A model generated the notes under the pieces. The model made no database searches. It had not been told where the DNA came from and was given only the letters and a program-made list of their open reading frames with translations. Shown piece by piece: positions 36,295 to 46,925 of a DNA stretch of 64,000 nt. The stretch is from contig JAENYZ010000003.1 in the NCBI GenBank assembly GCA_016841525.1, forward strand, positions 124,001-188,000, in the 5' to 3' direction. Source of the DNA: Anaerolineaceae bacterium. GTDB lineage: Bacteria; Chloroflexota; Anaerolineae; Anaerolineales; Anaerolineaceae. A program made the position numbers and the translations under genes. Each line of letters starts with the position of its first letter. Position 1 is the first letter of the stretch.

Positions 36295-37206
36295 TTATTT
36301 AATTTGTATATCGGCGACAACCGGCAAATGGTCTGAAGCCCTTCTGCTAAGATCACCCACTGCAATCTGACATGAATAATCGACCAGACGGTCTTTGGGA
36401 TAAAAGAAAATATGGTCAATGGGCTGTCCTAAAGCGGGATGCGTCGGCCCTTCATTCTCCGGGGTTAAATGCTGAAAATCGCATTCCGAAAGGAGCATTT
36501 CAGAAATGCAGGGTTCATTCCTGATTGCATTAAAATCACCTGCCAGGATTAATGGCTGATTGCTTTCCAAAATATGCTTTCGAATCAAATCCAGTAAGCG
36601 CTGAATTTGACGCATCCGCATCTGCCGTGATTGTTCAATGATTTCAGGAATCGCTCGAGGCGGACGCTCGCCAACCAGGGTAGACAAATGCACAGTGATG
36701 ACAAAGGGATAGGGCGGCACTTTCAAACGCCCGATCACGGCAAACCGGGGGTCTGTATCCCGGGTGCCTTCATAAGACACTGGCTGGAACAAAGGGATAT
36801 TCCTCGGGATGCCGGGGTATTGAGGGTCACCCAAGCGAGCAAAGGGAAATTTTGAATGGATAGAATTGCCTTTTGACCAATTCCACCAATCATTAAAAAT
36901 GCCGGTCACCATCACGTCCTTCTTGACCTGCATATGGGTTTCCATAGAAAGGGTCTCACCAAAATAGGAATAATCATAGCCGCCAGCGTGATTAATTTCT
37001 TCCAACAGGCTGTACTTAACGCCATCCGCATTAACATGCTGGGATACCTCCTGGAGACATAAGAGGTTCGCTCCCAGTTTCTTGATCAATATTCCTAACG
37101 CCTCTTTACGGGATTTCTGGGTATCATGGGGGAACTCTTCAAATGTTTTTTCACCCCCGCTGATATTTAATGTTGCAATGCGTAAATCCAATCCGGTCAC
37201 CAGCAC
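36295..37206 (-). CDS. Endonuclease/exonuclease/phosphatase family protein
   Basis: A 303-residue hydrolase of the EEP fold. Family residues are visible: LRIATLNISGGEKTF (Asn), LLCLQEVSQH (Glu), VITVHLSTL (His), ILAGDFNAIRNEP (Asp, Asn) and ASDHLPVVADI (Asp, His). The target could be nucleic acid, a phosphoinositol-like compound or another phosphodiester. The start is GTG at 37206 or 37200. No signal peptide is seen. Confidence 0.88.
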   Translation of the reverse strand: MLVTGLDLRIATLNISGGEKTFEEFPHDTQKSRKEALGILIKKLGANLLCLQEVSQHVNADGVKYSLLEEINHAGGYDYSYFGETLSMETHMQVKKDVMVTGIFNDWWNWSKGNSIHSKFPFARLGDPQYPGIPRNIPLFQPVSYEGTRDTDPRFAVIGRLKVPPYPFVITVHLSTLVGERPPRAIPEIIEQSRQMRMRQIQRLLDLIRKHILESNQPLILAGDFNAIRNEPCISEMLLSECDFQHLTPENEGPTHPALGQPIDHIFFYPKDRLVDYSCQIAVGDLSRRASDHLPVVADIQIK

Positions 37207-37350
37207 CTTTCCCCTTGAAAGAATATCCTGAGTAAAAGATTATGCTGAACACTCATACCCATTCATTATACCAAGTATCAATCATAGAGAAATCCTGGCT
37301 GATACAAAACCTTGAAACCAACAGCAAGCCAGGCGCTTCAGACTCGGGTC

Positions 37351-38364
37351 TCAGGCTGAAAGCTTCGCAATAAAAACATCCAGCGCAAGATCGCCTGGCA
37401 TGTCACCGGTTTTTTCTCCGAGGTCAATTGCTATTAATTGCTGGTAGATCGATTTTAAAGAGGAAAAACTGAACTTTTTTACCTGGTTAAAAATCTTTTG
37501 GGCAACAAAGGGATGCAAATTCAAATGATTACGGATATCATTCTCATTCCCGCCAGCATCCACAATCTCACGGGCTTGAATGAGCAAACGGAACTGCCGG
37601 ATGATCATCCCCAAAAGGTAGCTAAATTCCATCTCGTCTAAGAGCAAATGTGCCATATCCAGGGCTTGTTCACCCTGGCGATTACCAATGGCATCCACCA
37701 GCGTGAAAACGTTGGTTTGGTAATCCCGGGTTGTTAAAAGCAGTACATCGTCCTCGTCAACCGGACGTTCATAATTTACATATGTCAATAATTTGATAAT
37801 CTCCTGCGTTCCGCGCTGGGTATTGTTGCCAATAAAATCGGCAAGAGTGGCTGCTGCCCGGGGGTTGATAGCCCCGCCAAGTTCCGTAAATTTTTTACGG
37901 ACCCAACCTGGCATATCTCGCTCCGATGGCAGGGGACAATCCACAATTAAGGCGCGCCCACCCGCCTGGTTTGCCCAGCGTATAAACCAGTGTTTATCGT
38001 GGTACTTTTCCCATCCCCGCCTGTAATGCATGGAATCAGGCAGGATTAGCACCAGCGCCGTTGATTGCGGCAGGGAGTCCAATAAGGATAAAAACTGCGT
38101 TTGCAGGTCTTGATTCCCCTTACCATCAAAGGGTCGGAGGGCATCCTCCACAAGCACCAGGCGTCTTTCAGCCAAAAACGGCAGCGACAATGCCGCTGAA
38201 CGGAAGTCATTTAAATCCGCAGATTTCCCTTCCAGCCGAGAGGTATTCATCTCTGCCATATCCGGTTCACCCAGTTTGCTGTAAAGGGATTTAAAATGCG
38301 ATTTAATTGCTTCCTGGTCGTCCCCTCTGAGGATATAAACGATGGGTTTCATCTCTTCTGGCAT
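37351..38364 (-). CDS. holA: DNA polymerase III delta subunit
   Basis: A 337-residue clamp-loader subunit that opens the sliding clamp. The N-terminal domain starts PIVYILRGDDQEAI, followed by ALSLPFLAERRLVLVEDA and a region TALVLIL; the C-terminal half has the delta-type collar helices (FSYLLGMIIRQFRLLIQAREI, HPFVAQKIFNQVKKFS). It lacks a Walker motif, as expected for delta. The gene starts 8 bases after the DUF6391 gene's stop, so they share a transcript. Confidence 0.9.
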   Translation of the reverse strand: MPEEMKPIVYILRGDDQEAIKSHFKSLYSKLGEPDMAEMNTSRLEGKSADLNDFRSAALSLPFLAERRLVLVEDALRPFDGKGNQDLQTQFLSLLDSLPQSTALVLILPDSMHYRRGWEKYHDKHWFIRWANQAGGRALIVDCPLPSERDMPGWVRKKFTELGGAINPRAAATLADFIGNNTQRGTQEIIKLLTYVNYERPVDEDDVLLLTTRDYQTNVFTLVDAIGNRQGEQALDMAHLLLDEMEFSYLLGMIIRQFRLLIQAREIVDAGGNENDIRNHLNLHPFVAQKIFNQVKKFSFSSLKSIYQQLIAIDLGEKTGDMPGDLALDVFIAKLSA

Positions 38365-38372
38365 AAAAGTGA

Positions 38373-38885
38373 TTATCCCCTGGTGGTGACGCGATGAAAA
38401 CGCAAGCCAGCCCGTTCTGTCGTTTCAATCTTTGCCAATGCAAGGTTTTCAGGATGACCCGTTGTTGTATATTTTTTCTGGATATAGGGTCCTAATGGAC
38501 GAGTTATCACCAGGGCAATCATTGCCAAGGTCATCATCAAGGGTAACCTCTCAATTTTTTCCTTTTTGGAATTTCCAGCACCAATGGTGCCCAGCCATGC
38601 CCCCAATCCAGCCATCATGCCTGAAATGGCAAAATTTGTGCCGCAATTCGGATGCATAGCAAGATCAGCCTGACCCTCTCGCAGCTTTTTCAAAGCTTCA
38701 ATTGCGGCTTCTGCAATGTCTTCTGTCGACACATCACCGACAATTGTGAAACCGCCTGGAGATGACACACCGCCAAAAGGCCGGTTTGGGAATTTCTTGG
38801 TCAACATGTGAATGGTCGCATGTTCAAGACCGTGGTTCCGGCGGATGCGTGATATAGGTTGTAAATCCAGTATAGATTTGGTCAT
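38373..38885 (-). CDS. DUF6391 membrane protein
   Basis: A 170-residue protein of unknown function. It carries the RRNHGLEHATIHML motif near the N-terminus, GGVSSPGGFTIVGDVSTEDI, a conserved LAMHPNCGTNFA stretch and two C-terminal membrane helices (ISGMMAGLGAWLGTIGA and LMMTLAMIALVITRPLG). The His and Cys residues in the first and third motifs look conserved and could bind metal. ATG at 38885 with AGGA upstream was chosen over a TTG eight codons earlier. Confidence 0.8.
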   Translation of the reverse strand: MTKSILDLQPISRIRRNHGLEHATIHMLTKKFPNRPFGGVSSPGGFTIVGDVSTEDIAEAAIEALKKLREGQADLAMHPNCGTNFAISGMMAGLGAWLGTIGAGNSKKEKIERLPLMMTLAMIALVITRPLGPYIQKKYTTTGHPENLALAKIETTERAGLRFHRVTTRG

Positions 38886-38989
38886 TAATTGTCCTATTCC
38901 CAATCTCAATTGACGGTGCTTGTCAATCTGTTATTTAAACTTAACCTATTATAACGGCCTATTGACGAAATTAAGGGGTTTTCCAGAGA

Positions 38990-40387
38990 TTAATCAATCA
39001 ATGCTAATTTTATTGCTTCACGCAATGAGCGCGCCTCTGTCACCTCAATACCCCCAGGCCACGGTTGTTTCCGGTGCAATCGGCGTGGGACAATCGCCTG
39101 TTTAAAGCCTAAACTGGCTGCCTCCCGCAAACGGGCATCCATTTGACCGACCATGCGCAGTTCTCCTGAGAGACCCAATTCCCCGATTAAAACGAGGTCC
39201 GCTCGGACGGGTTTATCCTGCATAGATGAGGTAATGGCAGCAGCAACAGCAAGATCCGAAGCGGGTTCATCAATTCGGAGCCCACCCACAACATTAACAA
39301 ATACATCCTGCTCCGAAAGCCGAATATTGAGCCGGCGAGACAATACTGCCGTGATCAGCAGCAAGCGGTTAAAGTCAATTCCGTTGGGGGTGCGCCTTGG
39401 ATTGCCAAAATTCGTTTGACTGGTCAAACCCTGGATCTCCACCAGCAGCGGCCGAGTGCCTTCCATGGTTACGGCAATGGCAGAACCCGGTGCGTTCACC
39501 ATCCGCTCCGCTAAAAACGCTTCTGAGGGATTGCTAATTTCAATCATGCCGTTTTCTTGCATTTCAAAAACACCCACCTCAGAAGTGGCTCCAAATCGGT
39601 TCTTGACCGAGCGCAGCAAGCGGTATGCCTGGAAACGGTCGCCCTCCAGGTAAAGTACTGTGTCCACGATATGTTCAAGCACACGCGGACCTGCAATTGT
39701 TCCCTGTTTGGTGACATGCCCGATTACAAATACGGCAATACCGGATGTTTTTGCCAGTTCACGCAGTTGAGAGGCACTTTCACGCACCTGTGAGATGGAC
39801 CCAGCGCTGGATTCCATATCGGGGCGGTAAACGGTTTGAATTGAATCGATGATCAGGATGCGCGGGTTAATAGACTGAACGTGCGTCAATATCGCATCCA
39901 TATTGGTCTCAGTTACAAGGTAAAGATCACCCGGCAGGTCATTCAGGCCATTTTCCGTACTGCGTAAAAGGCGATTTGCACGCATTTTAATCTGGCGTGC
40001 CGATTCCTCACCAGAGACATACAAAACGGTGTTTCCATCTGCCATCTGCATGGTCATTTGCAGCATTAAGGTTGACTTCCCGATACCAGGATCACCGCCG
40101 ATTAAGACAATGGACCCCGGGACTACACCGCCGCCAAGCACCCTTGAAAACTCTTTGATGGGTACCTGGATGCGCTCTTCACTATCGCCTTCTATCTGGT
40201 TGAGCCGTACAGGCACAGAAAGACCACCCATGCCGTGTTTGCTAACACGGCTGAGGGTGGTCTGATTTGATTCGACGATTTCTTCGACCATGCTGTCCCA
40301 AGCCCCGCACTGCGGGCAGCGCCCCAGGGCTTTGGGAGAGGTTCGTCCACATTCCTGGCAGACAAAACGCGTTTTGGTCTTCGCCAT
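38990..40387 (-). CDS. radA: DNA repair protein RadA/Sms
   Basis: A 465-residue branch-migration helicase that acts in homologous recombination. It has an N-terminal C4 zinc finger (CQECGRTSPKALGRCPQC), a RecA-like ATPase with GGDPGIGKSTLML (Walker A), VSGEES, ILIIDSIQTV (Walker B), the RadA-specific KNRFGATSEVGVF motif, and a C-terminal Lon-protease-like domain (VFVNVVGGLRIDEPASDL). The gene starts 3 bases after the clpC stop, the usual clpC-radA linkage. Confidence 0.96.
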   Translation of the reverse strand: MAKTKTRFVCQECGRTSPKALGRCPQCGAWDSMVEEIVESNQTTLSRVSKHGMGGLSVPVRLNQIEGDSEERIQVPIKEFSRVLGGGVVPGSIVLIGGDPGIGKSTLMLQMTMQMADGNTVLYVSGEESARQIKMRANRLLRSTENGLNDLPGDLYLVTETNMDAILTHVQSINPRILIIDSIQTVYRPDMESSAGSISQVRESASQLRELAKTSGIAVFVIGHVTKQGTIAGPRVLEHIVDTVLYLEGDRFQAYRLLRSVKNRFGATSEVGVFEMQENGMIEISNPSEAFLAERMVNAPGSAIAVTMEGTRPLLVEIQGLTSQTNFGNPRRTPNGIDFNRLLLITAVLSRRLNIRLSEQDVFVNVVGGLRIDEPASDLAVAAAITSSMQDKPVRADLVLIGELGLSGELRMVGQMDARLREAASLGFKQAIVPRRLHRKQPWPGGIEVTEARSLREAIKLALID

Positions 40388-40390
40388 TGT

Positions 40391-42934
40391 TTACATTCCA
40401 ACTGCAGCTAAATCAGGGGTTTCTTCCTGATCAGCCTGGGTATCATGTTTGAAAACGATCTTCTTGACCTCAGCACCGTCTTCCTGGGTTACTTCAAGGT
40501 CAATCAAGATGTTCTGTCCTTCTTCAAATTCCTTTGCTAATAATGCATCGGATAGTTTATCTTCAATTTTGTGCTGGATCACACGGCGCAAAGGTCGAGC
40601 CCCCATTTCAGGGTTATAACCTTCTTCCGCCAGGTAAGCCAGGGCTTCATCGGTTGCACGCAAGTGAATATTGCTTTCTTCCAGGCGGTCGTTGACCTTT
40701 TCCAGCTCTAACTGGACGATCTCGCGAATATCCTCTTTGTTCAGTGATCGGAAGACAATCACCGAATCCAGCCGGTTGATAAACTCCGGTCGGAAACTGC
40801 GTTTGAGGGCATCCGTCAATTTCTTCTGCATTTCTTTGTAAGCCTGCGCCTCTTCTTCAGCTTCATCAACGGTCAATGAAAAGCCGAATGTCGATTGACG
40901 CTGGATCATTTCCGCACCAACATTGGTGGTCATGATGATGATGGCGTTACGGAAGTCCACCTTGCGACCGCGGGCATCTGACAGGTGCCCCTCTTCCATG
41001 ATTTGCAGGAGCATGTTATGGGCTTCCATGTGCGCTTTTTCAATCTCATCAAAGACGACAATTGAATAGGGTCGTCTGCGGATGGCTTCCGTCAACTGCC
41101 CGGCATCTTCATAACCAACATATCCTGGAGGGGCGCCAACCAGTCGGCTGACGCTGTGACGTTCCATAAACTCGGACATATCCAGTTGTATGAGGGCATC
41201 TTCACTACCAAACATGAACTCTGCCAGCGCTTTGGTCAGCTCTGTCTTGCCGACGCCTGTCGGTCCAAGGAAAATAAAGGAGCCAACCGGGCGATTGGGG
41301 TCTTTCAATCCCGCTCGGGCACGGCGAATTGCCTTGGAGATGGTTTCGATGGCTTCATTCTGACCGATAATATGCTCCGCTAATTTTGCTTCCATGTTCA
41401 ATAGACGAGCGGATTCTTCGGTCTCAAGCTGCATGAGGGGCACACCGGTCCACATTGAGATCACTTCAGCAATATCTTCTGTGGTCACGTGCGGGCTGGT
41501 GGTACGATCCCAAATGGTACGCATTTCCTCAAGCTGACCTTCAAGCGCATCAATCTGGTCCTGTAAATCTTCAACCCGGTCAAATTCCTCATTTTCCCTG
41601 GCTTCTTCGATTTCCTCGCGCTTTTCTCTTAAGTCTGAAATGACCTCCTTGGCATCAATCGCCGCAGGGCTTTTGTACATTCGGACACGAGATGCGGATT
41701 CATCAATCAGGTCAATGGCTTTATCCGGCAGGAAGCGATCGCTGACATACCTGGCTGAAAGCTTCGCCGCTGATTCCAGGGCTTCATCTTCAATCGTCAA
41801 GCGGTGATGATCTTCGTATGCCGACCGAATGCCGTGAAGAATTTCAATGGTCTCTTCCACACTCGGCTCATTAACAATAATGGGTTGGAAACGACGCTCA
41901 AGCGCCGCATCGCTCTCAATGTTCTTGCGATATTCATCAATGGTGGTCGCGCCGATCACCTGCAGCTCTCCTCGTGAGAGGGCAGGCTTCAAGATATTTG
42001 CCGCATCCACAGATGACCCGGCTGAACCAGCACCGACCAGCATATGGAACTCATCAATAAACAATATGGCATCAGATGATTTTAGCTCATCGATGACACG
42101 TTTCAGGCGCTCTTCAAACTGTCCGCGGTACATGGTGCCGGCGACAAGTGAGCCAACATCCAACTGCAGCAAACGCCGATCCAGCAATGGTGCGGGTACG
42201 TCACCTTCGACAATCCGCTGGGCAAGTCCTTCAACAATAGCCGTCTTACCCACACCGGGTTCACCGATCAGGGCAGGGTTATTCTTTGTTCGGCGAGCTA
42301 AAATTTGGATCACGCGCTCAATTTCTGTTTGGCGCCCAATCACGGGGTCCAGCTTGTTTTGTTCAGCAAGCGATGTTAAATCTGTTGCCAACTGATCAAC
42401 AAGCGGCGTCTTATCCTTATCTTTTTGTTCGGGTTTTCGACGCCCCCTGCTTGACCTTCCGGTCAGCTGCGGACGGGATTCGGATTCTGATTGCGATTTT
42501 GATTCCCTTAAGACCCGCTCCGTCTGACGTCGGATCTGCTCTTCGTTATAACCCAGTTTTGCAAGGATATTCATCGCTTCACAAGTGCTGAGACGAATCA
42601 ATCCCAGAAGCAAGTGTTCCGTTCCCACTGTTTTTTGACCCATCTTTCGGGCTTCTTCAATGGCAAAAGGAATAACCTGCTGCATTCCTGGTGAAAGGGT
42701 AACCTGACCATCGTGGTCGCCGTACCCAATCTCTTTTTCAATTAATGTATTGACCCGATCCCTTTCAAGACCGAGTTCCCGTAAAACACGGCTGGCAACG
42801 CTGCCCTCAAGTTCGATCAGCGCAAGTAATAAGTGTTCTGTGCTAATCTGGGGCTTGCGAAAACGTTCTGCTTGTTTTTGAGCCAGGCTGAGCACGTGAC
42901 GCGCTTTAGGTGTAAAGTTTTCAATTCCAGCCAC
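40391..42934 (-). CDS. clpC: ATP-dependent Clp protease ATPase ClpC
   Basis: An 847-residue HSP100 unfoldase that feeds proteins to ClpP. Two N-terminal Clp repeats ([17 protein letters not shown] and the second at [13 protein letters not shown]-like [14 protein letters not shown]) precede the first AAA domain ([16 protein letters not shown]), a UVR/coiled-coil middle domain ([19 protein letters not shown]) and the second AAA domain ([14 protein letters not shown]). The middle domain length marks it as ClpC, not ClpB. The start is GTG with AAGGAGG six bases upstream. clpP is not in the window. Confidence 0.96.
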   Translation of the reverse strand: MAGIENFTPKARHVLSLAQKQAERFRKPQISTEHLLLALIELEGSVASRVLRELGLERDRVNTLIEKEIGYGDHDGQVTLSPGMQQVIPFAIEEARKMGQKTVGTEHLLLGLIRLSTCEAMNILAKLGYNEEQIRRQTERVLRESKSQSESESRPQLTGRSSRGRRKPEQKDKDKTPLVDQLATDLTSLAEQNKLDPVIGRQTEIERVIQILARRTKNNPALIGEPGVGKTAIVEGLAQRIVEGDVPAPLLDRRLLQLDVGSLVAGTMYRGQFEERLKRVIDELKSSDAILFIDEFHMLVGAGSAGSSVDAANILKPALSRGELQVIGATTIDEYRKNIESDAALERRFQPIIVNEPSVEETIEILHGIRSAYEDHHRLTIEDEALESAAKLSARYVSDRFLPDKAIDLIDESASRVRMYKSPAAIDAKEVISDLREKREEIEEARENEEFDRVEDLQDQIDALEGQLEEMRTIWDRTTSPHVTTEDIAEVISMWTGVPLMQLETEESARLLNMEAKLAEHIIGQNEAIETISKAIRRARAGLKDPNRPVGSFIFLGPTGVGKTELTKALAEFMFGSEDALIQLDMSEFMERHSVSRLVGAPPGYVGYEDAGQLTEAIRRRPYSIVVFDEIEKAHMEAHNMLLQIMEEGHLSDARGRKVDFRNAIIIMTTNVGAEMIQRQSTFGFSLTVDEAEEEAQAYKEMQKKLTDALKRSFRPEFINRLDSVIVFRSLNKEDIREIVQLELEKVNDRLEESNIHLRATDEALAYLAEEGYNPEMGARPLRRVIQHKIEDKLSDALLAKEFEEGQNILIDLEVTQEDGAEVKKIVFKHDTQADQEETPDLAAVGM

Positions 42935-43406
42935 GGCTTACCTCCTTGTGTAATTTCATTAGTATTTTCTACCTGTACTTTTAAATAATTGCCTGGATTG
43001 TCAAGTTCTAACTTTAATATCGGATCCAGGGGGAAGTTGAAGACCTTTACAACTTCAAAATGATACAGAATACATGATTCTATCTTCAATTCCATTTATA
43101 AGGTCTAATCTAATTCTACCAAAAATATGCCCCGACGGAACATCTGTACAATGTTTATAATAGAATGTTAATAAACAAAAGGGAGTTTCTCACTAATTTC
43201 CGATATTTTATATCATATTTATATTAATTCGGTTTCAGTTTACCCCCATTCTCAATCGGCTTGATTTGTGGATTCCTACGGAAATATTCAAAAGACTGGT
43301 TTACAAAGAATACCCTGCCTGAATGTGTCAACAATCTACTGGATTTTTGTGTAATATAATTATCCTTAACAGCGTCAGCAGTGAAACTGGTATAGAAAAA
43401 TAAAAC
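42935..43406. other. Divergent intergenic region clpC / FHA regulator
   Basis: About 470 AT-rich bases between two outward-facing genes. A TATAAT hexamer at 43355-43360, 47 bases before the FHA gene start, is a likely -10 box. A CIRCE-type or CtsR-type operator for clpC was looked for by eye and not seen. A reading frame overlapping the clpC start here is a shadow. Confidence 0.5.
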
Positions 43407-44075
43407 ATGGAAAAAAATAATCTGGAATACCCATTATTAATTGCTCAATCCGGGCCTCTGGAAGGTCAAAGGTGGAAGATCAAATCCGAATTACTGCTTG
43501 GCAGGGACTCTGACTGCGACATTGTCATCCCAATGCGCCAGGTCTCAAGACAGCATGCGCGAATTTTCAAGCGTGAAGACGGGACAGTGGTTGAGGATCT
43601 CAACAGCAAAAATGGCACTTATGTCAATGGACATCATATTGAAGAAGTGGTACGCCTTGAAGAAGGGGATGAGATCCAGGTTTCCCTGGCGCAGCATTTC
43701 ATTTACCTCAGCTCCGATGCCACCATGCCCCTGGACGCCCTGCCGCTTGACATGCAAAAACGGCGTCTCCGAGTCGATATCGGTGCCCGCCGTGTTTGGA
43801 TTTTGGATAAGGAACTCGATCCGCCCCTGTCTGCCTCACAATTCAATTTATTGAGAATTCTTTATGAACAAAGCGGCGAGGTGGTCGCAAGATCAGAAAT
43901 TATCCAAGCGGTGTGGGGAAAAGCCGCCGAGGGTGTAACTGAACAAGCTTTAGATGCGCTCGTGAGACGTTTGCGGGATCGCCTTGCAGAGATTGACCCG
44001 ATCTGGGATTACATCGTCACCGTCAGGGGACACGGCCTTCGCCTGGACAACCCCGCCGTCACACAAGCCGCTTAG
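43407..44075 (+). CDS. FHA domain + OmpR/PhoB-type winged-helix regulator
   Basis: A 222-residue protein that joins a phosphothreonine-binding FHA domain (about 14-95; LLGRDSDCDIVIPMRQVSRQHARIF, DLNSKNGTYVNG) to a DNA-binding trans_reg_C winged helix (about 120-215; FNLLRILYEQSGEVVARSEII, VTEQALDALVRRLRDRL, TVRGHGLRL). There is no receiver domain, so the input is probably a Ser/Thr kinase rather than a histidine kinase; no kinase is nearby. The gene ends 4 bases from the convergent CpXC gene. Confidence 0.93.
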   Translation: MEKNNLEYPLLIAQSGPLEGQRWKIKSELLLGRDSDCDIVIPMRQVSRQHARIFKREDGTVVEDLNSKNGTYVNGHHIEEVVRLEEGDEIQVSLAQHFIYLSSDATMPLDALPLDMQKRRLRVDIGARRVWILDKELDPPLSASQFNLLRILYEQSGEVVARSEIIQAVWGKAAEGVTEQALDALVRRLRDRLAEIDPIWDYIVTVRGHGLRLDNPAVTQAA

Positions 44076-44079
44076 ATTT

Positions 44080-45438
44080 TTAAGCTTCCTTTTGCAGGTT
44101 ACGCTTCATGGTAAAGCGCAGCGCTTTGCGGTAAATTTGCTGCAGTTTTTCAGCAGTCGCCTCCTGCCCTTTTTGCTGCTGTGTTTGGTTCAGCAAATTC
44201 ATCAAAAACTGCATAAATTCATCCGTCAACTCGTCGGCATTTTCGTCCAGAACAGCGTTGATTGCATCATCATTTTCTGCCCGGATCAATGTCTCAATCA
44301 GCTCGATGTTTGCCCCAGGCGAACTTACTTTCTGAATAGCACTGGCTACTTTTTGAAGCTTTGCCAATTTATCCTTCGCTTCTTCTTTACGAGCTTTCTG
44401 AATTTCACTCCGAAGCACATCTAAAAAGATCTCGTTGATCGAGGGGAGTGCTTCCATGGTTGCTTCTTCAATATCCTCTTGTTCAAGGATTTCATCTAAA
44501 AGCTGTTTGGCAAGACCTTGCTGTTCTTTAATCGCTTTGTCAATTTCGTTGGTCATTTCCAAAAGATTCTCTCGCAGCTCGGTCAACTTCGCCTGCTGCT
44601 CACCTGAAGCACGCTGGATTCGTTCTGAAAGGAGCTGGAAGAAAGCATAGTCGAGTCCACCCCTTGCCATGCTCACCAGGGTCACCAGGCGGATCTCACT
44701 ATCTGCTGCATCAATGATTAAATCGAGCAATTTCTCTCGAGTCAGCCCTTCTTTTGATGCTTTTTCAAGATCTTGCATTGCAGCTTGCTGTTCTTTTGCT
44801 TGTATAAGGATTTCTTGACCATACTCAGTATTTTCCAAGATCTCCTGCTGTAAACCGGCTAAAACCTGTGTGCTTTCCTCTTCACCAGATGCTGCTGCGC
44901 TCTGGATCAACCGCCCCAGGATCATCAACAATTCTTCATCAACCAGTTCCTCTTCCTGTTTAATCACCTCAGCCCGTGCCTCAGGGGAAGTGCTCGCCAG
45001 CCGTTGAAGGAAGTTCAAGCGTTTCTGCTGCGATTCGAGCATTTCAGGTGTGATACCGTCTTCTTCAAGAATGCGTTCCATCAAGCGCTGCCGTGTCAGC
45101 ATGGTTTCTGGTTTAAACAGGTAAGCTTTTCGTCTTTCCATCGGCAAGCTCTCCATGACTTTGTTGATCATGGGGCCAATCATTTGCTCTTGTTGATTTA
45201 CCGGTACGCTTAATTCCGGCGGGAAAAAGGTTAACAATACTTCCTTATCCGGGTCATGATACACAATCGGTGTGGGTGCCTGACCCTGGTAGCCGCAATT
45301 GGGGCACTGGATCAGGTTGTAAGCACCGGAAAGTAAAATTTGTTTTGCATCAGGATCCTGACTCACATCGAATAAACGGGTGATATCCGCAGCAACAGGT
45401 TGTCTACACTGGGGGCATGAAATGGTTGTCTTAGCCAT
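44080..45438 (-). CDS. CpXC domain protein with long helical region
   Basis: A 452-residue protein. The N-terminal CpXC zinc domain (about 1-125) has ISCPQCRQPV and LIQCPNCGYQ, four cysteines in two pairs. The remaining about 320 residues are strongly helical and charged (TLRENLLEMTNEIDKAIKEQQ-like segments), probably coiled coil. The function of the family is unknown. ATG at 45438 (start MAKTTISCPQC) was chosen over one six codons upstream. It converges with the FHA regulator, 4 bases apart. Confidence 0.85.
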   Translation of the reverse strand: MAKTTISCPQCRQPVAADITRLFDVSQDPDAKQILLSGAYNLIQCPNCGYQGQAPTPIVYHDPDKEVLLTFFPPELSVPVNQQEQMIGPMINKVMESLPMERRKAYLFKPETMLTRQRLMERILEEDGITPEMLESQQKRLNFLQRLASTSPEARAEVIKQEEELVDEELLMILGRLIQSAAASGEEESTQVLAGLQQEILENTEYGQEILIQAKEQQAAMQDLEKASKEGLTREKLLDLIIDAADSEIRLVTLVSMARGGLDYAFFQLLSERIQRASGEQQAKLTELRENLLEMTNEIDKAIKEQQGLAKQLLDEILEQEDIEEATMEALPSINEIFLDVLRSEIQKARKEEAKDKLAKLQKVASAIQKVSSPGANIELIETLIRAENDDAINAVLDENADELTDEFMQFLMNLLNQTQQQKGQEATAEKLQQIYRKALRFTMKRNLQKEA

Positions 45439-45624
45439 GGTCTCACTTTCTTTCATTTAATTTACGAATCCAAGGAATGAATTATACCATCTGGAAAGCC
45501 TCCAAGAATCAGCATAAATACAAGCCAATAATAAACTTTACTGGCAATTTCTAAGAAGTCTATAAGAGATTCGATGCAAGGGGTTATTTCGGGTTACATC
45601 CAGAGCTTTTTCTACCTGACAACA

Positions 45625-45664
45625 AAACCCCTGGACATTATTCGCAATAAATGTCCAGGGGTTT
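45625..45664 (-). terminator. Strong terminator of the propeller lipoprotein gene
   Basis: A perfect 15-bp stem, AAACCCCTGGACATT (45625-45639) with AATGTCCAGGGGTTT (45650-45664), followed on the minus strand by a T-rich stretch. It sits about 40 bases past the gene's stop. Confidence 0.85.
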
Positions 45665-45701
45665 ATATCATCAAACTTTGATAATTGAGTATTTTTCTAA
45701 A

Positions 45702-46925
45702 TTACGGCAAAAGCTGTGTCCAGTTCGCGCCGCCGTCATCCGTCCGATATAGTTTGCGCGGCTCCCAGGTATCCTCATCCGGTGTCGCCAGGACCCAGCC
45801 ATGCTGATCATCCACAAAATCAAGCTTCAGGAAAATTTCACCAGCTGGGATGCCGGTCATTGCGCTCAGGGACCAGGTGACACCCCCATCCGTTGTTTTG
45901 AAAAGGTTTGTCCCAGCTGCCATCCAGCCCTCATCCAGTGAATAAAAATCAAAGTCCCTGCCATCCTGAACAGCGTTTTGAAATACCCAGGTCTGACCAC
46001 CATCATCACTGCGATATATAAGGAGGTAAATATTATCATCCGGAGCCAGGGCTCGAACGCTAAGGTAGCCTGCATTATCTGTCAAAAAGACAGGCTGGTG
46101 CACTTCCAACCAACTGCCAGTGTAGGTGCCCGGCAGGGAAATGTCTGTTTCAAGCGCCCAGTTAACGCCGCCATCCATGGTCGTATGCAGATAAAAATAA
46201 TCTGTCATTGGGTAGGTTCCCCCTATCCAGGCATGTTCCACATCCAGGAATGTGAGCCCCCCTTTCGATCCGCCCTCAGGTAAAGACTTGGATTCTCCCG
46301 GTTCATGGCTGAACACCTCCGTCCAGGTTGATCCGCCATCATCGGTGCGATAAATCGCCACATAATGCGACCCAGCCCCTGCGCCCAAATCTACAAGTGC
46401 AAAACCATTATTCTCATTCAGGAAGAAATAACTTCCCCGCTCAAAGGGAATAACGGACGTTGTCCAGCTGACACCACCGTCCTGGGTATGATAAATCTCA
46501 CCTCCCAAAGAATTCGGCGTGAACCAGGCTGTTTCAGCATCCAGGAAGAAGGCTTCTATCCATAAAGAAGTGACATCGGGCGGCAGGGGATGCAGTTCTA
46601 CAGGCGTTGCATCCAGCCAGGTTTGACCGCCGTCCACGGTTCGCAAAAGCCTGTCATTATCCTGGGTTAATGCCCAACCATGGGTTGCTGTGAACATTTT
46701 GAAATCATAAATCACAGGGTCTGTAAAAACCGGCAGGGAGATCTCCGGTTCTTCGGTAGGCGTTGATGATGGGGGTAGTGTTGGTGCGCTTGTCTCAGAG
46801 GTCGTTGGTGTGCTTGTCGCCTCCTCAGGCTCTGGCTCTGCTCCTTCCAGCCACGGTAAATTGCACCCTTGCAAAGCAAGAACCAATAGAATGAGTGTTG
46901 AGATTTTGATCCAATTCTTTCTCAT
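45702..46925 (-). CDS. Ycf48-like beta-propeller lipoprotein
   Basis: A 407-residue surface protein. The signal peptide ends in a lipobox (LALQGC), then comes a Glu/Thr/Pro-rich linker and a propeller with seven Asp-box-like repeats, for example RTVDGGQTW, HTQDGGVSW, YRTDDGGSTW, TTMDGGVNW, YRSDDGGQTW, KTTDGGVTW and YRTDDGGANW. This pattern is seen in BNR/Ycf48-type proteins; a role in protein binding or assembly outside the cell is inferred. GGAGG five bases before ATG fixes the start at 46925. Confidence 0.88.
   Translation of the reverse strand: MRKNWIKISTLILLVLALQGCNLPWLEGAEPEPEEATSTPTTSETSAPTLPPSSTPTEEPEISLPVFTDPVIYDFKMFTATHGWALTQDNDRLLRTVDGGQTWLDATPVELHPLPPDVTSLWIEAFFLDAETAWFTPNSLGGEIYHTQDGGVSWTTSVIPFERGSYFFLNENNGFALVDLGAGAGSHYVAIYRTDDGGSTWTEVFSHEPGESKSLPEGGSKGGLTFLDVEHAWIGGTYPMTDYFYLHTTMDGGVNWALETDISLPGTYTGSWLEVHQPVFLTDNAGYLSVRALAPDDNIYLLIYRSDDGGQTWVFQNAVQDGRDFDFYSLDEGWMAAGTNLFKTTDGGVTWSLSAMTGIPAGEIFLKLDFVDDQHGWVLATPDEDTWEPRKLYRTDDGGANWTQLLP

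Noticed and set aside
42817-43095. A 92-codon frame overlapping the clpC start.
   Set aside because: It overlaps the N-terminal coding part of clpC in another frame and has no family features; GTG with AAGGAGG explains the clpC start.
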